Below, one piece after another: positions 1 through 8,637 of a stretch of DNA of 64,000 nt. The translations under genes were made by a program, and so were the position numbers. The stretch spans positions 2,976,001-3,040,000 of the forward strand of contig NZ_CP085193.1 of assembly GCF_024298965.1 (NCBI RefSeq). The letters are read 5' to 3'. The notes beneath the pieces were generated by a model. It searched no databases. It saw nothing but the letters and a program-made list of their open reading frames with translations, and was not told the origin of the DNA. The first letter of the stretch is position 1. Every line of letters begins with the position of its first letter. This DNA is from Streptomyces rapamycinicus NRRL 5491. Its GTDB lineage: Bacteria > Actinomycetota > Actinomycetes > Streptomycetales > Streptomycetaceae.

Positions 1-297
1 CCCGACCGGCTCGTCCTGGACAGCCCGGAGTACGTCCCGGAGCCCTTCCGTGCCATCGCCGCCGCCAGCGCCGCGCAACTGGACGCCTGCCGGGCCCACT
101 CGGCGGACTGGATCTACCTCAGCCCGCCCGCCCTCCTCGAGCCCGGACACCGCACCGGAAAGTACCGGCGCGGCACCACGACCCTCATCACCACCGCCGA
201 CGGCACGTCCCGCGTCTCGGCGGAAGACCTCGCCGTGGCGGTCCTCGACGAACTGGAGAACCCGGGCGAGGACAGACACTTCACCGTCGGCTACTAG
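1..297 (+). CDS. NAD(P)H-binding epimerase-like protein, C-terminal part
   Basis: Only the last 98 residues lie in the window; the start is off the left edge. The frame is open from base 1 to TAG at 295-297. The tail contains RAHSADWIYLSPPALLEPG followed by GKYRRG and a closing FTVGY, the usual ending of NAD(P)H-binding, biliverdin-reductase-B-like (YwnB-type) proteins in actinomycetes. The Rossmann glycine motif would be upstream. Family assignment is by pattern; the substrate is unknown. Confidence 0.6.
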   Translation, partial: PDRLVLDSPEYVPEPFRAIAAASAAQLDACRAHSADWIYLSPPALLEPGHRTGKYRRGTTTLITTADGTSRVSAEDLAVAVLDELENPGEDRHFTVGY

Positions 298-329
298 GGG
301 GGCCGACGGTACGCCGACGCCTGCGGCGG

Positions 330-560
330 GCTGTTCCCCTCCCCGCCCCTTCCCACAACTGCGGCTCCGCCCCAGCCCCCGGGGGTCCATGTGCCCTGAC
401 CTGCCGTCGGCCGTCTGCGGCACCGCTGTGGCTGGTCGCGCAGTTCCCCGCGCCCCTTCGGGGCGTCCTCCGCCCCCGGGGGCCCAGGGGCGCACCCCCT
501 GCCACGCGGCGGAGCCGCATGCCGACGCTGCGGGAAGGCGCGGGGAGGGGACAAACCCGT
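330..560. repeat. Intergenic Streptomyces-type repeat modules
   Basis: The 306 bp gap between the first two genes has no convincing gene. It holds CCCCTCCCCGCCCCTTCCC followed by CAACTG and GGCTCCGCCCC near 338-375, a second module around GCGCAGTTCCCCGCGCCCC (about 438-458), and an inverted-looking GCGGGAAGGCGCGGGGAGGG at about 530-549. The first module recurs in the opposite orientation near 13.08 kb. Such elements are common between Streptomyces genes and may form hairpins or terminators for the converging genes here. Confidence 0.6.
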
Positions 561-603
561 CGGTCACTCCGTGGCGGGCCGGGCGGACGACGGCGACGAC
601 GGG

Positions 604-2487
604 TCAGCGGTGGCAGCCGCAGGCGGCGTGACGGTCGTGCACGGTGGCGAGGGAGGCGGGCCGCGCTGCCGGGAACGACGCGGTGGCGGCCTCGGCGCCG
701 GGCTGGTCCGCGTCCCAGACGCGCCTGCCGCCCGCCAGCGTCAGACGGACCTTGGTGCCGGTGATGTCCTTGACCGGCACCCGGGTCACATCCCGGTCGA
801 GCACGATCACATCGGCGGCCCGGCCCGGGGTGAGCACACCGGTCTCGTGGTCGATACGGAGCTGATGAGCCGAGCCCGCCGTGTGCATGCGCAGACTGGT
901 GGAGCGGCTGATGCCCTCCCGCTCCGGGTACAGCGCCCCGTCCTCGCCCTCCCGGTCGATCGCGGTGCGGATCTGGTTGAAGGAGTCGAGCGGGTCCACC
1001 GGCCAGTCCGATCCCCCGGCCAGCGCCGCCCCGTGCCGCTCCAGGCTGCGCGCCGGATACATCAGCCGGTGGCGGTCCGGGCCGATGTAGGGCAGGAGGG
1101 CGTCCATCGTCCACACATTGCGCATCGCCCACTGGAGCTGCATGCAGGCGACCACGCCCAGCGGTGCGAAGCGCCGGTAGTCGTCCGGGTGCACCAGTTG
1201 CAGATGGGCGATGGTGTGCCGGTTGCCACGGCGCCCGTTGGCGCGTACCGCCGCCTCGTAGCCGTCCAGCGCGGTGCGCACCGCACGGTCGCCGATCGCG
1301 TGTGCGTGCAACTGCCACCCGGCCCGGTCCAGTACGGTCGCCAGCCGCCCGTACTCGGTGGCGGTGGCGTACAAGTCGCCCCGGTCGCCAGTGGGTTCGC
1401 CGTCACCGTCGAGGTACGGCTCCAGCAGCGCGGCGGTCTGCGCGGGGTGCTCGATCACCCCGTCGAGGAAGACCTTCGCCGTGCCGAAGCACAGGCCCGG
1501 CACCTGTCCGTACGCCGTGCGCTGCTCGTCGACGTGGGCCAGCGCGGCCTTCGGGTCGCGGACGAGGCCGATGTCCAGGCGCAGCGCGGGGATCACCCGC
1601 TGCGGCAGCCGGTCCGAGGCGGCCAGCTCGGCGTAGGCGCGGAGTCCGTCGGTCTCGGTTGCGGCGTCCAGGTACGTGGTGATGCCGTTGGACGCCGCCT
1701 GGCGGAGGGCCTTCGCCGCGGCGGCGAGCGCCTTGTCCTCGTCCGGTGGCGGGATCACCGCCGCGACGATGTCCTGCGCGGTGTCCTTCAGCAGCCCGGA
1801 CGGCGCTCCGGCCGCGTCGTGGACGATATGGCCACCGGCCGGGTCCGGGGTGCTGGACGTGATCTCCGCCAGCTCCAGGGCCCGCTGGTTGACCCACATG
1901 TTGTGGGCGTCCGAGCCCTTGAGCGCGATCGGCCGGCGGGTGGGCAGCGCGTCCAGGACGCGGTGGTGGGTCTCGGTCCCGGCCGGCAGGCCCACCGGGT
2001 TCCAGTCCTCCACCACCAGCCATCCATCGGGCTCCTGGTCCTCGCTCGCGTTCAGGAAACCGGTGAGCTTCGCCCGGAGCGCGGCGACGGTGTAGGTCTC
2101 ATTGCCCAGGGACGGGTTGAGCGAGCGCCACCCGGCCTCCAGACAGTGGGCATGGCCGTCGATGATCCCCGCCATGACGGTGCCGCCGCGGGCGTCGACG
2201 AACTCCGTGTCCCTCCCGGCCAGGCGCCGCACCACGGACGCCGGGCCGACCGCGAGGATCCTCCCGTCCCTTCCCACGGCGAGGGCCTCCTGTTGCGGCA
2301 CATACGGCAGCCCGGTCAGCACCCGCCCACCGTGGATGATCGTCGCGGCCGGACGACGGGATCCGGGCGGACGACGGCCGGAGACCGCGGCCGCGGCGGA
2401 GGCGGCCGGCCCGAGTACGCCCGCGGCACCCACCGCCGCCGCGGCCGACAGAAGACGACGACGCGCCAGGTCAAGGCTCATGCTCAC
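604..2487 (-). CDS. Tat-exported amidohydrolase (YtcJ/amidohydro_3 type)
   Basis: 627 residues. The N-terminus has a twin-arginine signal (LARRRLLSAAAAVG, residues 8-21, then an Ala-rich stretch), so the enzyme is probably exported folded. After it comes a metal-dependent hydrolase of the amidohydrolase superfamily: GIIDGHAHCLEAG carries the metal-binding HxH, followed later by LHAHAIGDRAV, HLQLVHPDDYRR and GSDWPVDPLDSF with the late Asp. The C-terminus ends in the usual LTLAGGRRVWDA beta-sandwich. The fold and metal site are well supported; the substrate is not. It stands alone on the minus strand. Confidence 0.85.
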   Translation of the reverse strand: MSMSLDLARRRLLSAAAAVGAAGVLGPAASAAAAVSGRRPPGSRRPAATIIHGGRVLTGLPYVPQQEALAVGRDGRILAVGPASVVRRLAGRDTEFVDARGGTVMAGIIDGHAHCLEAGWRSLNPSLGNETYTVAALRAKLTGFLNASEDQEPDGWLVVEDWNPVGLPAGTETHHRVLDALPTRRPIALKGSDAHNMWVNQRALELAEITSSTPDPAGGHIVHDAAGAPSGLLKDTAQDIVAAVIPPPDEDKALAAAAKALRQAASNGITTYLDAATETDGLRAYAELAASDRLPQRVIPALRLDIGLVRDPKAALAHVDEQRTAYGQVPGLCFGTAKVFLDGVIEHPAQTAALLEPYLDGDGEPTGDRGDLYATATEYGRLATVLDRAGWQLHAHAIGDRAVRTALDGYEAAVRANGRRGNRHTIAHLQLVHPDDYRRFAPLGVVACMQLQWAMRNVWTMDALLPYIGPDRHRLMYPARSLERHGAALAGGSDWPVDPLDSFNQIRTAIDREGEDGALYPEREGISRSTSLRMHTAGSAHQLRIDHETGVLTPGRAADVIVLDRDVTRVPVKDITGTKVRLTLAGGRRVWDADQPGAEAATASFPAARPASLATVHDRHAACGCHR

Positions 2488-2621
2488 TCCCTGAGTGTGA
2501 TGAGGTGTGACGCGTCAGCCTTGGTGATTAAGCCCTTAAGCACCAGCCGCCGGCACTGCCGATATGGCCCGTGGGCAGGGGTCTTCACAACGGATTTCGC
2601 GGCGGGCCGTCGCGGCCGGGG

Positions 2622-3860
2622 CTACGGTTCGATGTCCAGCACGTCGTGGACCGGCCGTCTGGGGGTCTGTGTGCCCGGAGGGCCGTATCCGAGCCGCAGC
2701 ACCATCTGTACGTAGGCCATGCCCGACATCGGGTCGCGCAGCGGCCAGCGCAGGTCCTGCCATTCCAGGGCCTGGGTGACGAACGAGGCGGACAGCCCCT
2801 CCAGCGTTGCCCGCAACAGAAGCCGCTCGACCGCCTGGCCGGTGCGCAGCCAGTCCACGGGACGGTTGCGGGAGGTGCTCAGCAACACCAGATGGGGGAA
2901 GGTCTCGAAGTCGGCGGTCGGGCGGCCGGGGATGGACTTGCCACCCGCGAAGTCGCGCATGGGAGCGTTGCCGACCCGGCGGCGGGGCCCGAAGGCGTAC
3001 TCCGGGACCCCTTCGGTGGCCGGCCGTGCGTCGTCCGTGGCGCGGGTGAAGCGGGCCAGGTCCGCGGCGACGCCCGCGTCGGTGAGGTTGCGGGCCTCGC
3101 CCTCCAGCGCCAGGTCCACCACGGACCGCAGATGCCAGTCGGAGGCGAAGGACAGCGAGACCTGCTCCCGGTCTGCGGCGTCGACCAGGGCCGTCCGCAC
3201 CGATGGGGGGATCTCGGTCTCGGCGAAGGGGTACCGGCTGGTGTGCCGGGTGCGCACGGCCGGGTACAGGGCGGCCGGATCGGCCTCGTCGCCGAGCGGG
3301 CGGGTCAGTGTCACGGAGGCCAGCAGCATCGGGTCGGCGGGGTCGGGCAGTGGCCGGGTCTGCGCCTCCCAGCCCTCGTGGGCCACCGCGACCCGCAGGT
3401 TCATCAGGGCGGCGCCACAGGCGATGTGCAGGGCGCGGAGTTCGGGGTCGGTGTGCGGCAGGGCGCCCCGCAGGTCGGCCCTGAGACGGAACACGCGGCT
3501 GCGCCGGGAGTACTGGAACCGCCAGGGCTGGGCGTTGTGCATCGAGGGCGCCGCCGTGGCGTCTTCCACCAGCGACATGACCACCGCTTCGGAGAGCGAA
3601 CGGGCGCCGCGGTGTGTCGTCGCGGAGCCGCGGTGGCCCGTCTCCTCCCATCGCCGTCCCGGTTCGTCCCCGATGGGGTGAATGTGTGCGTCCGGTCCGG
3701 GGAACACAAGGGTGATCTGGTCGGTGTCCGACCACCGCACGTCATAGGGAGGTGTCCCGTCGTCATGGTGGAGTCCGACGATCTCACCGTCCCGTTTGGT
3801 GGCACCGCTGGTGGGGCTTTCGACAATCAGCTGGTCGCCGACATGGGCACGCATCGACAT
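2622..3860 (-). CDS. DUF1918-Acg nitroreductase fusion protein
   Basis: 412 residues. ATG at 3860 is chosen because AGGAG lies seven bases upstream; an in-frame start 36 bp earlier lacks this. Residues 3-65 form a DUF1918 domain (MRAHVGDQLIVES, DGEIVGL, PPYDVRW, PGPDAHI). The rest is an Acg-type FMN nitroreductase with PSMHNAQPWRFQ at its start and RDFAGGKSIPGRPT in the C-terminal half. Acg proteins in actinobacteria belong to hypoxia/dormancy regulons. A 16 bp dyad at 3939-3954 and an adjacent universal-stress-protein remnant fit that. The two-domain fusion is clear; its catalytic role is unknown. Confidence 0.8.
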   Translation of the reverse strand: MSMRAHVGDQLIVESPTSGATKRDGEIVGLHHDDGTPPYDVRWSDTDQITLVFPGPDAHIHPIGDEPGRRWEETGHRGSATTHRGARSLSEAVVMSLVEDATAAPSMHNAQPWRFQYSRRSRVFRLRADLRGALPHTDPELRALHIACGAALMNLRVAVAHEGWEAQTRPLPDPADPMLLASVTLTRPLGDEADPAALYPAVRTRHTSRYPFAETEIPPSVRTALVDAADREQVSLSFASDWHLRSVVDLALEGEARNLTDAGVAADLARFTRATDDARPATEGVPEYAFGPRRRVGNAPMRDFAGGKSIPGRPTADFETFPHLVLLSTSRNRPVDWLRTGQAVERLLLRATLEGLSASFVTQALEWQDLRWPLRDPMSGMAYVQMVLRLGYGPPGTQTPRRPVHDVLDIEP

Positions 3861-3938
3861 CCCGCCTCTCCTGCCTGACGTCGTCCACTGTGACACCGCC
3901 GGTGAGCGGTGTCCTGGGGGCGGAACGCCCTCGGCCGA

Positions 3939-3954
3939 GGGGCCGGATGGCCCC
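3939..3954. promoter_or_regulatory. Dormancy (DevR/OsdR-like) box candidate
   Basis: GGGGCC, four bases (GGAT), GGCCCC: a perfect 6 bp dyad 79 bp upstream of the nitroreductase start. It resembles the GGGCC-N4-GGCCC sites described for actinobacterial dormancy response regulators. It sits between the nitroreductase and the divergent universal-stress-protein remnant, two classic members of that regulon. Similar GC-rich dyads can occur by chance at this base composition. Confidence 0.4.
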
Positions 3955-3985
3955 GTGGTGGGCCGAGTGGCCGGGAGAGGGAGCC

Positions 3986-4279
3986 ATGAGGCTCATCCGG
4001 CGGCGCGGGCGAGCTGGCAGGCTCGGTGGCGGAGCCGGGCTCGACGAGGGAGTCGGGCTCCGCGGCGGAAACACCGGCCGGCCCACCGCGGGTGTGCGAA
4101 TCGACGAGGTCCGGCTGGAAAGCCCGGCCCGGGCCGTCGTCCGGGCCGCGGCCGACAGCGATCTGCTGATGGTCGGACGGCGGAAGCACCCGCCCGCGCT
4201 GGGGCCACGCCTGGGGGCCGTGGTGCAGGCGGCGGTGCACCACGCGAGCTGCCCGGTCGCCGTCGTCCCGCATGAGTGA
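3986..4279 (+). pseudogene. Universal stress protein, C-terminal remnant
   Basis: Only about the last 60 residues look like a UspA domain: VRLESPARAVVRAAADSDLL, MVGRRK and VQAAVHHASCPVAVVPHE, which is the standard C-terminal strand set and nucleotide-binding tail. The 35 residues after the possible ATG at 3986 are low-complexity Gly/Arg and do not match the family. A normal domain has about 140 residues, so the N-terminal half is lost. It is divergent from the nitroreductase, consistent with a former dormancy gene pair. Confidence 0.6.
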
Positions 4280-4305
4280 GCGCGCCCGGCGTCGTGCCGT
4301 ACGGC

Positions 4306-5439
4306 TCAGGCCACCCGATACGGCCGGGCCCGCTCGCCGTTCAGGGTGAGCCCCAGCCCGGGCGCTCCGTCGTGGCCCGGGGTGAGGCCGCCGCCGTCGG
4401 GCGCGAGGGCGCCGTCGAACAGCAGGCGCTCGACGCGCACATGGTCGTGGAACCACTCCAGGTGGCGCAGGTTGGGCACGGACGCGGCGGCGTGGGCGTG
4501 GGCGTGCGGGGCGCAGTGGCCGGAGATCTGAAGGCCCTGGCCGTGGGCGAGGGCGGCGGCGCGCAGCCAGACGGTGATGCCGCCGCAGCGGGTGACATCG
4601 GCCTGGAGGCAGTCCACGGCACCGGCGGCGAGCAGTTGTGCGAAGTAGGGCAGGGTGTAGCCGTATTCACCGGCCGTGACCTCCATGGGGACCCGGTCGC
4701 GGACGGTGGCGAGCGTGGTGAGGTGGTCGGCGGAGACGGGTTCCTCGAACCAGGTCACACCGTGGTCGGCGAGCGGGCCGGCCATGCGTACGGCCTGTTT
4801 GGCGGCGTAGCCGCCGTTGGCGTCCACGTACAGGGCGGCGGTGTCGCCGATGCTCGTACGGGCCTCGGCGACACGTTCCCGGTCGCGGTCCTCGCACCGC
4901 CCCCAGGACTCGCCGATCTTGATTTTGACGCGGGGAATGCCCTCTTCCTCGGTCCAGCCGCGCAGTTGCCGGTCCTGGTGCCCGGCGTCGTACGTGGTGA
5001 AGCCGCCGCTGCCGTAGACGGGCACCTCGTCCCGCGCCCTGCCCAGGAGGTGGACGAGGGGCAGGTCGAGCAGGCGGGCCTTGCAGTCCCACAGGGCGAT
5101 GTCCACGGCGGCGATGGCCTGGGCGGCCACGCCGGGCAGTCCGGCGTTGCGCACGGCGCGGTGCATGGCCTCGTTCGCGCGTGGCACATCGAGGGCCGGG
5201 GTGCCGGTGACCACGTCGGCGAGCAGATCGTCGACGACCAGGGCCGTGGCGGCGGGGGCGTAGGTGTAGCCGAGTCCGGTGACCCGGCCGCACCGGACGG
5301 TGGCGAGGACGAGGGTGGTGCTGTCCCAGCCGAGGGTGGCGTCGGCTTCGGGGGCGTCGGTGGGCACCGTGTAGACGGCGCTGTCCACCCCGTCCACGAC
5401 GTACTCGCCCGCGCCTCCTGCCACGACCCGATCCGTCAC
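4306..5439 (-). CDS. Enolase-superfamily (mandelate racemase/muconate lactonizing) protein
   Basis: 377 residues from GTG at 5439, with GGAAGG about ten bases upstream inside the end of the preceding gene. The family hallmarks appear in order: RVKIKIGES (catalytic KxK), LYVDANGGY (metal Asp), TWFEEPVSADH (metal Glu), VTAGEYGY (metal Glu), then SGHCAPHAH near the C-terminus. These support Mg-dependent abstraction of a proton alpha to a carboxylate, as in acid-sugar dehydratases and racemases. It is the last gene of a three-gene operon with an FAD/Fe-S oxidoreductase and a TPP enzyme. The substrate is unknown. Confidence 0.85.
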   Translation of the reverse strand: MTDRVVAGGAGEYVVDGVDSAVYTVPTDAPEADATLGWDSTTLVLATVRCGRVTGLGYTYAPAATALVVDDLLADVVTGTPALDVPRANEAMHRAVRNAGLPGVAAQAIAAVDIALWDCKARLLDLPLVHLLGRARDEVPVYGSGGFTTYDAGHQDRQLRGWTEEEGIPRVKIKIGESWGRCEDRDRERVAEARTSIGDTAALYVDANGGYAAKQAVRMAGPLADHGVTWFEEPVSADHLTTLATVRDRVPMEVTAGEYGYTLPYFAQLLAAGAVDCLQADVTRCGGITVWLRAAALAHGQGLQISGHCAPHAHAHAAASVPNLRHLEWFHDHVRVERLLFDGALAPDGGGLTPGHDGAPGLGLTLNGERARPYRVA

Positions 5440-5449
5440 CACCGTGCGG

Positions 5450-8400
5450 TCACCTTCCCCCGCGGCGCGTGCGCCGCGAGGCGGCACGGCCGACCCCCGC
5501 CGCGGCCCCCGCCACCGCCGTCGCCGTGAGGGCGGCGGCACCGGCGGTGGTCGCCCAGCGGGCCGCGCGCGAGGGCGGGTCCGCGCGCTGTGCCAGGCGT
5601 TCGGGCCGCTCGCTGGGCAGGGTGGTGTCGAGGCCCAGGGCCAGCGCCTCGGCCAGGTGGAGGGCCCCGCGGCCGGTGTCGCCCTGCTCGATCTGGGTGC
5701 GGCAGCTGAAGCCGTCCGCGAGCAGCAGGCTGCCGGGGGCGGCCGCGCGCACGGCGGGCAGCACGCCCTGTTCCGCGACGGCCATCGAGACCTCGTGGTG
5801 GCCGCGCTCGAAGCCGAAGTTCCCGGCCAGACCGCAGCAGCCCTCGTCCAGGACGTCGGTGACGAGGTGGGCTCGGCGCATCAGTTCGCGGTCCGGGCCG
5901 TCCTTCATGATGGCGTGCTGGTGGCAGTGGGTCTGGACGACGGCCTGCCGGCTGAGCGCGGGTGGCCGCCATCCGTCGGGGGCGTGGTGGACGAGGTGTT
6001 CGGCGAAGGTGCGGAACTGCCCGGCCAGCCGCTCCACGTCCTGGTCGGCGGGCATCAGTTCGGGTGCGTCGGCCCGGAACACGGCGGTGCAGGAGGGTTC
6101 GAGGCCGATGACCGGAGTGCCCGCCTCGAGGTAGGGCCGCAGCATCCGCAGCGTACGCCGCAACACCTTCTTCGCCGTGGCCAGTTGCCCGGTGGAGATC
6201 CAGGTCAGACCGCAGCACACGGGCTCGGTCGGTACGGCGACCCGGAAGCCGGCGTCCTCCAGCACCCGGACGGCCGAGATGGCGACCGAGGGGTGGAAGT
6301 AGGTGCTGAAGGTGTCGGGCCACACCACCACGGTCCGCGGGTCGGCCGGGTCCGGCTCCTCGGCGCCGCGGGCGCGCCACCACTGGAGGAAGGACCGCGG
6401 TGCGAACACCGGTGCCTGGCGCGCGCCGTCCACCCCGGCCAGCCGCTTGCCGAGACCGGCCACGCCCGGCGCCCGGGCCACGGTGTTGACCAGTGAGGGC
6501 GCGATACGGGACAGCCGGGCCCACACCGGCAGCCAGCCCATGGAGTAGTGCGCCGCCGGACGCGGGCGGCCCGCGTAGTGGTGGGCGAGGAACTCGGCCT
6601 TGAGCGTCGCCATGTCGACACCGGTCGGGCAGTCGGACTTGCAGCCCTTGCACGCCAGGCACAGGTCCAGGGCGTCACGGACCTCGGTCGAGCGCCAGCC
6701 GTCGGTGACGGCGGAGTCCGGGTGGCCGTCGAGCATCTCGAACAGCAGCCGGGCCCGGCCGCGGGTGGAGTGCTCCTCCTCGTTGGTGGCCCGGTACGAC
6801 GGGCACATCACGGCGCCGTGGTGGCCGCGGCAGTTGCCGATGCCGACACAGCGCATGACCGCGCGGGTGAAGGAGTGCTCGTCGTCGGGGTAGCCGAAGT
6901 GTGTGTCGGGAGCGGCCGGCCGCCACCCCGGGCCCAGGCGCAGCTGACCGTCGACCGGATTCGGGCCGGTGGCCGTGCCCGTTCCGGTGGCCTTGCCGGG
7001 GCCGGTGGCCTTGCTGGGGCCGGTGGCCTTGCCGGGGCTCGGGCCGGTGGCCTTCCCAGGATTCGGGCCGGTGACCTTGCCGGGGTTCATCCGGTTCTCC
7101 GGGTCGAACACCGCCTTCACCTCGCCGAACGCGGTCACCAGGCGCTCGCCGAACATGCGGGTGAGCAGTTCGCCCCGCGCCTGCCCGTCCCCGTGCTCGC
7201 CGGACAGCGAGCCGCCGTACGAGACCACCAGGTCTGCGGCGCGTTCCAGGAAGCGGCGGAAGTCGGCCACGCCGTCCGCGGTCTTCATCCCGAACGGGAT
7301 GCGGGTGTGCACACAGCCCTGCCCGAAGTGGCCGTACAGCGACGGATGGTCGTAGCCGAACTCCGCGAACAGGTCTTTGAGATCGCGCAGATAGTCCCCC
7401 AGGCTCTCGGGCGGGACGGCGGAGTCCTCCCAGCCCTCCCAGGTCTCCCGGTCGTCCGGCGGGCGCGCGGTCACCCCGAGGCCCGCCTCACGGGCCCTGA
7501 GCATCCGCTGCTCGCGCCGGGGGTCGTCGGAGAAGGCCACCGTGGCGTCCTTCTCGTCCCGCCCCACCGAGCGCAGCAGCGCGTGCGCCTGCTCGTCGAC
7601 GCCCTCCTGGGTGTCCCCGCTGAACTGCACCATCAGCCAACTGCCTCCCTCGGGGAGGGAGTTGAGGGATTCGAGATACGCGTGCTCCTCGCGCATCAGC
7701 TGGGCCATCCGCCCGTCGAGCGCCTCCAGTTCGCCGGGTGTGCAGTGCTCCAGGAGCCGGGGCACATCGTCGGCGGCGGTACAGATGTCGTCGTAGCCGA
7801 GCACCAGCAGCGACTGGTACGGGGGCACCGGCACCAGATCCACTTCGGCGCGGATCACCGTCACCAGCGTGCCCTCGCTGCCCACCAGGGCCCGGGCCAC
7901 GTCGAAGCCGTTCTCCGGCAGCAGCGAGTCCAGGTTGTAGCCGGAGACCCGGCGCGGGATCTTCGGGTAGCCGCGCCGGATGTCCGCGAGGTACTCGCCG
8001 ACGACGCGGTCCAGCCCGTCGTAGATCTCGGCCCGGCGGCCACCCTCCGCCGCGATCCGCGCCCGCTCGGCCTTGGACGTCGGCCCCACCCACATGCGCA
8101 CGCCGTCGTAGGTGAGGACCTCCAGGCGGCGCACGTTGTCCACGGTCTTGCCGTACGCCTGCGCCGAGGCGCCGCACGAGTTGTTGCCGATCATGCCGCC
8201 CAGGGCGCAGTGGCTGTGCGTGGACGGCTTCGGCCCGAACTGCAGCTTGTAGCCGTCCAGTTGGCGGTTGAGCTCGTCCAGCACCAGCCCCGGCTCCACC
8301 ACACAGGTGCGCGCCTCGGGATCCACCGAGACCAGGGCGTGGCAGTACTTGCTCCAGTCGATCACCACGGCGGTGTTGGTGCACTGACCGGCCAGGCTGG

Positions 8401-8617
8401 TGCCGCCGCCCCGGGACGACACGGGCGCGCCGAAGCGGGCGCACACCTCCACCGCCCGCGCCCCGGCCGTCACACTGCGCGGGACGACGACGCCGATGGG
8501 CACCTGACGGTAGTTGGAGCCGTCCGTGGCGTACGCGCCCCGGCTGCCCGCGTCAAACCTGACCTCGGCGTCCACCTCCGCACGCAGTGCCCCCTCCAGT
8601 CCGCTCGCGGTACGCAT
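5450..8617 (-). CDS. FAD-linked oxidase / Fe-S (CCG) two-component fusion oxidoreductase
   Basis: 1055 residues in one chain. The N-terminal PCMH-type FAD domain (RGGGTSLAGQ, GGMIGNNSCGA) and FAD-oxidase C-terminal domain (SGEHGDGQARG) resemble D-lactate or 2-hydroxyacid dehydrogenases. The C-terminal half has two 4Fe-4S motifs (CVGIGNCRGHHGAVMCPSY and CLACKGCKSDCP) and two CCG domains (VCCGLTW, THCHQH, EGCCGLAGNFG). Electrons would pass from FAD through Fe-S to a membrane acceptor. A repetitive Gly/Lys/Ala/Thr linker (about residues 510-553) joins the halves. It starts 20 bp after the TPP enzyme and ends 10 bp before the enolase-superfamily gene. Confidence 0.88.
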   Translation of the reverse strand: MRTASGLEGALRAEVDAEVRFDAGSRGAYATDGSNYRQVPIGVVVPRSVTAGARAVEVCARFGAPVSSRGGGTSLAGQCTNTAVVIDWSKYCHALVSVDPEARTCVVEPGLVLDELNRQLDGYKLQFGPKPSTHSHCALGGMIGNNSCGASAQAYGKTVDNVRRLEVLTYDGVRMWVGPTSKAERARIAAEGGRRAEIYDGLDRVVGEYLADIRRGYPKIPRRVSGYNLDSLLPENGFDVARALVGSEGTLVTVIRAEVDLVPVPPYQSLLVLGYDDICTAADDVPRLLEHCTPGELEALDGRMAQLMREEHAYLESLNSLPEGGSWLMVQFSGDTQEGVDEQAHALLRSVGRDEKDATVAFSDDPRREQRMLRAREAGLGVTARPPDDRETWEGWEDSAVPPESLGDYLRDLKDLFAEFGYDHPSLYGHFGQGCVHTRIPFGMKTADGVADFRRFLERAADLVVSYGGSLSGEHGDGQARGELLTRMFGERLVTAFGEVKAVFDPENRMNPGKVTGPNPGKATGPSPGKATGPSKATGPGKATGTGTATGPNPVDGQLRLGPGWRPAAPDTHFGYPDDEHSFTRAVMRCVGIGNCRGHHGAVMCPSYRATNEEEHSTRGRARLLFEMLDGHPDSAVTDGWRSTEVRDALDLCLACKGCKSDCPTGVDMATLKAEFLAHHYAGRPRPAAHYSMGWLPVWARLSRIAPSLVNTVARAPGVAGLGKRLAGVDGARQAPVFAPRSFLQWWRARGAEEPDPADPRTVVVWPDTFSTYFHPSVAISAVRVLEDAGFRVAVPTEPVCCGLTWISTGQLATAKKVLRRTLRMLRPYLEAGTPVIGLEPSCTAVFRADAPELMPADQDVERLAGQFRTFAEHLVHHAPDGWRPPALSRQAVVQTHCHQHAIMKDGPDRELMRRAHLVTDVLDEGCCGLAGNFGFERGHHEVSMAVAEQGVLPAVRAAAPGSLLLADGFSCRTQIEQGDTGRGALHLAEALALGLDTTLPSERPERLAQRADPPSRAARWATTAGAAALTATAVAGAAAGVGRAASRRTRRGGR
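6958..7088 (-). repeat. In-frame minisatellite encoding a GKATGP linker
   Basis: Five to six imperfect tandem copies of GGGCCGGTGGCCTTGCC (plus strand) lie inside the FAD/Fe-S gene. They encode repeats of PGKATGP between the flavin and Fe-S halves. The unit length is 18 or 24 bp, so copy changes stay in frame. Family members normally have a short linker here. Confidence 0.8.
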
Positions 8618-8637
8618 GCCGCGCTTCCCCCTTTCCG

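Noticed and set aside
571..2715. 714-codon open frame on the plus strand opposite the amidohydrolase
   Set aside because: It is the antisense of a gene with clear metal-binding motifs; its own product is low-complexity and matches no fold. High-GC genomes often have such frames.
6958..7088. CRISPR-like repeats
   Set aside because: The units are adjacent without spacers and lie in frame inside a gene, so this is a coding minisatellite.
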